In this document: one piece after another, positions 60,152 through 64,000 of the stretch
Numbering within the stretch: the first letter of the stretch is position 1
How the letters are laid out: every line of letters starts with the position of its first letter
DNA from: Botrytis cinerea B05.10
Lineage: Eukaryota > Ascomycota > Leotiomycetes > Helotiales > Sclerotiniaceae
Assembly (NCBI RefSeq): GCF_000143535.2
Contig: NC_037325.1
Span: 1,550,001-1,614,000, forward strand
Direction: 5' to 3'
Length of the DNA stretch: 64,000 bases
Translations under genes and position numbers: made by a program
The notes under the pieces: model-generated
Database searches by the model: none
Told to the model about the DNA's origin: nothing
Seen by the model: only the letters and a program-made list of their open reading frames with translations

Positions 60152-60451
60152 TTATCCTCGGTGCTGCACCTGTTGGCCACCACCCCAAGCTAAACAATTA
60201 CCTGGGAGACATTGATTCTTTCCAGGGTCAACATACTCAACCTCCGGATTTCCATCTTTCCAAGGCTTGGTAATACCAGCAATGCAGTCTCTGCATCTAG
60301 GAAGCGGCAGAAAAAAGAATTTACCACATCCACAACACTTAGATAACTGGGCTATACACCTGAGGCAAAGATTTGTAAATTTCCGCGGAGATGGCGCAGA
60401 AGGAGAATTTGATCGCCCACTGCTACCGTAGTTTGCTTCTGTCGACGACAT
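60152..60451 (-). CDS. Small cysteine-rich (zinc-ribbon-like) protein
   Basis: ORF of 99 aa from ATG 60451. After a Ser/Pro-rich start come two cysteine pairs, CLRC and CCGCGKFFFLPLPRCRDC (residues 29-56), spaced like a small zinc-binding knuckle, and then a polar tail. The true 3' end is unsure: a GTAATT donor-like site follows CLPG near 60200, so another exon could exist. No signal peptide, so it does not look like a secreted effector. Family not recognised. Confidence 0.5.
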   Translation of the reverse strand: MSSTEANYGSSGRSNSPSAPSPRKFTNLCLRCIAQLSKCCGCGKFFFLPLPRCRDCIAGITKPWKDGNPEVEYVDPGKNQCLPGNCLAWGGGQQVQHRG

Positions 60452-62661
60452 TGTTATTTAATGCTTCAGTGCTTACTTGAATTTGATATAGTCGTTATAG
60501 GAGTCTATCAGAGGTTATGGAGGTGTAAGTAGATCTAATTCCTAATGGTAGTCCTGTGATGTAGCAGTTTGCAAGTAAGATAAGCAATCGGCAGAGGCAA
60601 TTAACTCATATATTCGATTAATGAAACAGCTTTCTTGTCAAATCTTGGGAGAGGAATTGAACGGCAGGGATTCGATAGCGACAACCAAAACGTGTGTGTA
60701 TCTAGCCATAAGCTTCCTTTAAAACTTTGTGAAGTCGATATGAGGAGTTTCCAGGTACGTGGGAACACTCTATAACGTATACGGATCGTGGCGATAATTT
60801 GTGGAATACTTCTTTATGGGCTTGTGGATTTCTTGTAAGCTCTTTATTAATGCTTGATGATATTTGATTTATATCAAAGTAGAACCAAAACAGTCACCGA
60901 GTTAATTCAAAAACACCGCTCCTCCGCAACTTCCGTTTCAGGATCCTGAAGACTAACTATCAATGGTATTCAGGAAAGGATAATTGACTCGGAAAGGCTA
61001 ACATGGAACAGAAACAGAACCTAATCTGCCTTGAAGTTCTCCTTTTGACTGGAGGTACTTATTCCACAACACGAAATTGTTATGCTGGTTGAGAATACTC
61101 AGTTTGGTAGGAAAGAATGGATATCTCGACCGCGGGGTTCATTTTGCGATATAAATGTCTATCGTAGAGTTTAAACCTCTTATTTACATATACCCTCTGT
61201 CGGATAAGATCATGTTTTGGCAAAATTTCATCTCCTGCTATCTCGGCCATTAGATCAAATTCCTCAGATTTGAATCGAAGTCTGGTCCATTATTCAAGAT
61301 TCTGCACTCAACAAAAATAGCTGCATGATTTTGGTCACTGGGAAATTTCTTCACAAATCTTGCCCATGAGAAATTGCATATCCAAGACCCCTTTCCCATA
61401 GCTTATAAGTCGTGATCTCATGTAGATTTTACCACCTTGTCTGGAGAGTGAAGAGAAGGGTTTTATTCCCACCGCCAATTGCCTCAAGTTCGACTACGAA
61501 CTAAGTAAGATTGAGCAAGACCTGAAGAAGATTGATGTTTAGTTTTAAGAATCGGTCGCTATTACATACCATCAGAGATCAGGTAACTTTACTGGGCTTG
61601 TGGCTGAACTGACATCAATATCTCATGGAATAGACACTTACACATGTAAATCTGCTTTCTTTAAAATGGTGAGATGCGTTTCACACACCTCTATTATGAT
61701 ATTCCAGTATCTTAAAACAATGGCACCGCGTGAAGAACAGAATCGCGATGTCGAGCTGATGCATGGTATCGATGTTTACACTAGGAGAACAAAATCTGAA
61801 CCATCTCGTTTTCATGAAGTACCGATCGTCCATTGAACGAATTAATTGATTTATCAACTTGTGTGCATATGTAAATATGCCACAAGGAAGTTATTGGCGG
61901 TGCTCCATTTATCTGCAAAACCACATACAAAGGGAAGGTAGCCGATTCCTGTGCTGGGATTTAGATGACCTGTGCCTGACTTGATCTGTGTGCCGAGTAT
62001 TAGACTGACTATGCCTCAGACAATCAGTATTGATTGTGTTCTAAAGTCAACAGGTCTGCCTTATTTGTCGAGTCTGGAAATTTACTGAGGAAGTAATGAT
62101 GTGTTTTGGAAGGTCGGAGCCATACCATTCTATGTAAGCGGATAAAACCTGCACGTCCGTAGGTAGCTTTATACTCGACATATATCTACACCTGGGAAAG
62201 TTTGACCTTGAAAATAAATTATTCCAGAAAGTATTCCATGATATTTTGTGAATATAGAATGGTTTCGTTGTGCGCTGGCATTTGACGCCCTTAAGATCAA
62301 TGTTCTTGAGCGCAAAGATTCAGAGGCCAAGATGCCCACAATTGCACCTGTCACCACTTTTATCGTTGTCTGAAACGATTTAAACAATCGTTGATCTACT
62401 CAGCTCTTGAATAAATTCAATCGGGGACAGTTGTGTTGCTCACTGATATTGGATGAATTAATTGGTGGGGGTGGCACAGTGAAATGGGGGCCGCCCATGC
62501 CCAGTTGCGGGGAAGAGTCATCACGCCGGAGTGACTCCCTACTTCTCTATCTATGACTCGAATCAATGTTTATCTGACTTATATTTAGTTGATGGTCATC
62601 TTCTATGATACGATTATTTCACAATCAGTTTTCTTCTCGAAAAGAAGGCTACATATCAAAT
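60452..62661. other. Intergenic, no gene supported
   Basis: About 2.2 kb, AT-rich. Small ORFs (61600-61836, 62169-62387) have no recognisable features. The right end is the promoter of the vWA gene. Confidence 0.5.
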
Positions 62662-64000
62662 ATGGCTTCATGGAAAGTGGTCCTCGAGCCAGCCGATGAG
62701 GGCAAAATTGAATACACCTCATTCGCCAATGCCAGAAAGTATTTCGCTCTCGATGCTTCTGGATCTACAGCTGGCATTTGATTTATCTCGGAACACAACT
62801 TTGCAGATGGAATTCACGAAGTCTCTGCCCGAAAAGACGAAGATAGAGTCACGAGATGGGGTTCCAACTGCCAAGACCCAACGAATTGGGAACGATGTTT
62901 CTGGGCTCCTGATCAGGGCGGAACACAACCACAATATATATTGAGGAACCAAAAATCGATGCAAGAGATTCGTGATTCTGATATTTGGTTCCTACTTACA
63001 GATGGAGAGGTCCCTGATTATGAGGTGCACACGCTGGCGGGATTGGGACAAGAACTCGGAGTGTTTGATTGCGCGACGGTGTTTTTGATAACATCACACA
63101 CAAGGAATGCACCAAATGAAGCGAACGTTTCCGTGGGTATCACGTCTTATGCAAACTGTTCGAATGCACTATGTCTATTCAAAGATTATGAAAGCAATCG
63201 AATCTATGTAATAGCCAGCAAAGGCTCTTTCGCAGCTTTAGATCAAGCAGAAGATCACGATTCGTGGGAGAAATTAACCAGTTTTCCTAACGAAGCAGCG
63301 TTGGTACAGAAAATAACAGAGATGGAAGTTCATGTCCCAACAGCGAAAACAAGAACTTCAACCCCAGCGCAGCTCAATTTGGGCGAAGAATGGAACGCGG
63401 CTCACAATAATTCCCAACCTACCTTGGTCGATGTCGACGTGCTTCTTCGGGCGGGAGTCATTTCGGATGAAGACCGTGACCTACTTTTTGCCGACGAAGC
63501 ATTCGATGCTCTGCTTCTAGCCTGCAAATCCCGCGGAAAATTGAATGAACTTAGATCATTCCTTCTCGCCCAAAAGGTGGAACAACTGACGGTTAAACTC
63601 GAGGATGTATCCGGTGCGGCGGGGTTTATTCATCTTCTTGCTGATACAGAAATATCTAGCGAGGCTAGAGTTCTCCTACAATCCAAATTAAGAGATGCCC
63701 ATGAGGAGAACCGCAGAGCTTATACGGCAGCTCAGAATGATGTAAAACTACAGGGTATTAGAGATCGTAATCGAAAAATGGATGCAGCTTTACGTGCTCT
63801 GTCTGATTCAGAAAAGTCTGGATTTACAGCAGAAATCCTCTCGAGAAAATCAAATCGAGCACGACGTGCTGAAAACGTTTCCGCAGACTCTGCAGTGGAT
63901 GTTTCAGTGCTGGACTTTGAAGCCCCAGGCTTTAGAGGCGAATGTCAAGTTTGCTGTGGGGACAACGAGATTCTGTCTATTGCTCTCAAGGTGCTGAGCC
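62662..64000 (+). pseudogene. von Willebrand A-domain gene with an in-frame TGA, partial at window end
   Basis: ATG 62662 opens 39 codons that end in the metal-ion-binding motif of a vWA domain, YFALDASGSTAG (D31, S33, S35), and then meet TGA at 62779-62781. The same frame stays open for the remaining 1.2 kb of the window and plainly continues the domain: FADGIH, RWGSNCQDP, GGTQPQYILRN and DIWFLLTDGEV. A long charged helical region follows, and then the beginning of a cysteine-rich part (ECQVCCGD) that may be a RING-like finger. No GT-AG pair around the stop would remove it without losing the metal-binding motif. The gene looks like a real fungal vWA protein carrying one nonsense codon. The 3' end lies outside the window. 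Confidence 0.65.

Noticed and set aside
52994..62781. TGA used as a sense codon
   Set aside because: Recognisable genes in the window, such as gsk3 and the SF3b4 gene, end at TGA at the expected family length, so general reassignment is excluded; site-specific readthrough stays open.

Overview
The window is nuclear DNA of a filamentous ascomycete (Pezizomycotina). The evidence is the many short introns (about 48-110 nt, one of 239 nt) with GTRNGT-like donors, CTAAC/TACTAAT-like branch sites and YAG acceptors, together with a recognisable fungal housekeeping set. Protein style suggests Leotiomycetes, perhaps a Sclerotiniaceae relative such as Botrytis or Sclerotinia. That placement is an impression and was not tested.

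Layout. (1) 1-6.2 kb: a degenerate ~157-bp repeat, AT-rich DNA, a short membrane-type ORF and a decayed ankyrin-repeat gene. (2) 6.2-10.7 kb: a head-to-head pair of unknown genes, a 'T' gene (859 aa, minus strand) and an 'S' gene (498 aa, plus strand). (3) 11.9-23.7 kb: a methyltransferase, the mitochondrial FAD carrier (flx1), splicing factor SF3b subunit 4, nuclear cap-binding protein CBP80 and GSK-3 kinase. (4) 23.7-39.7 kb: about 16 kb with no convincing gene, packed with unrelated microsatellites, purine tracts and a 21-nt G run. (5) 39.7-44.7 kb: Tom40 and a 6-phosphofructo-2-kinase whose phosphatase half has lost its catalytic histidine. (6) 46.0-56.1 kb: a second head-to-head S/T pair, an unknown gene cut by an in-frame TGA, and a third T gene. 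(7) 56.7-64 kb: a RING plus NF-X1 zinc-finger membrane protein, a small cysteine-rich protein, and a von Willebrand A-domain gene cut by an in-frame TGA and running off the window.

The main discovery candidate is the S/T pair. Two unrelated protein families of unknown function occur twice, each time divergently transcribed across a 360-500 bp spacer, at two sites more than 35 kb apart and in opposite orientation. All three T genes keep an intron at the same codon boundary. The housekeeping block sits between these two accessory islands. Conserved head-to-head pairing suggests joint regulation and a joint function, which is inference.

All exon models were built by hand from splice signals, reading phase and paralogue comparison. 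No database or alignment program was used.
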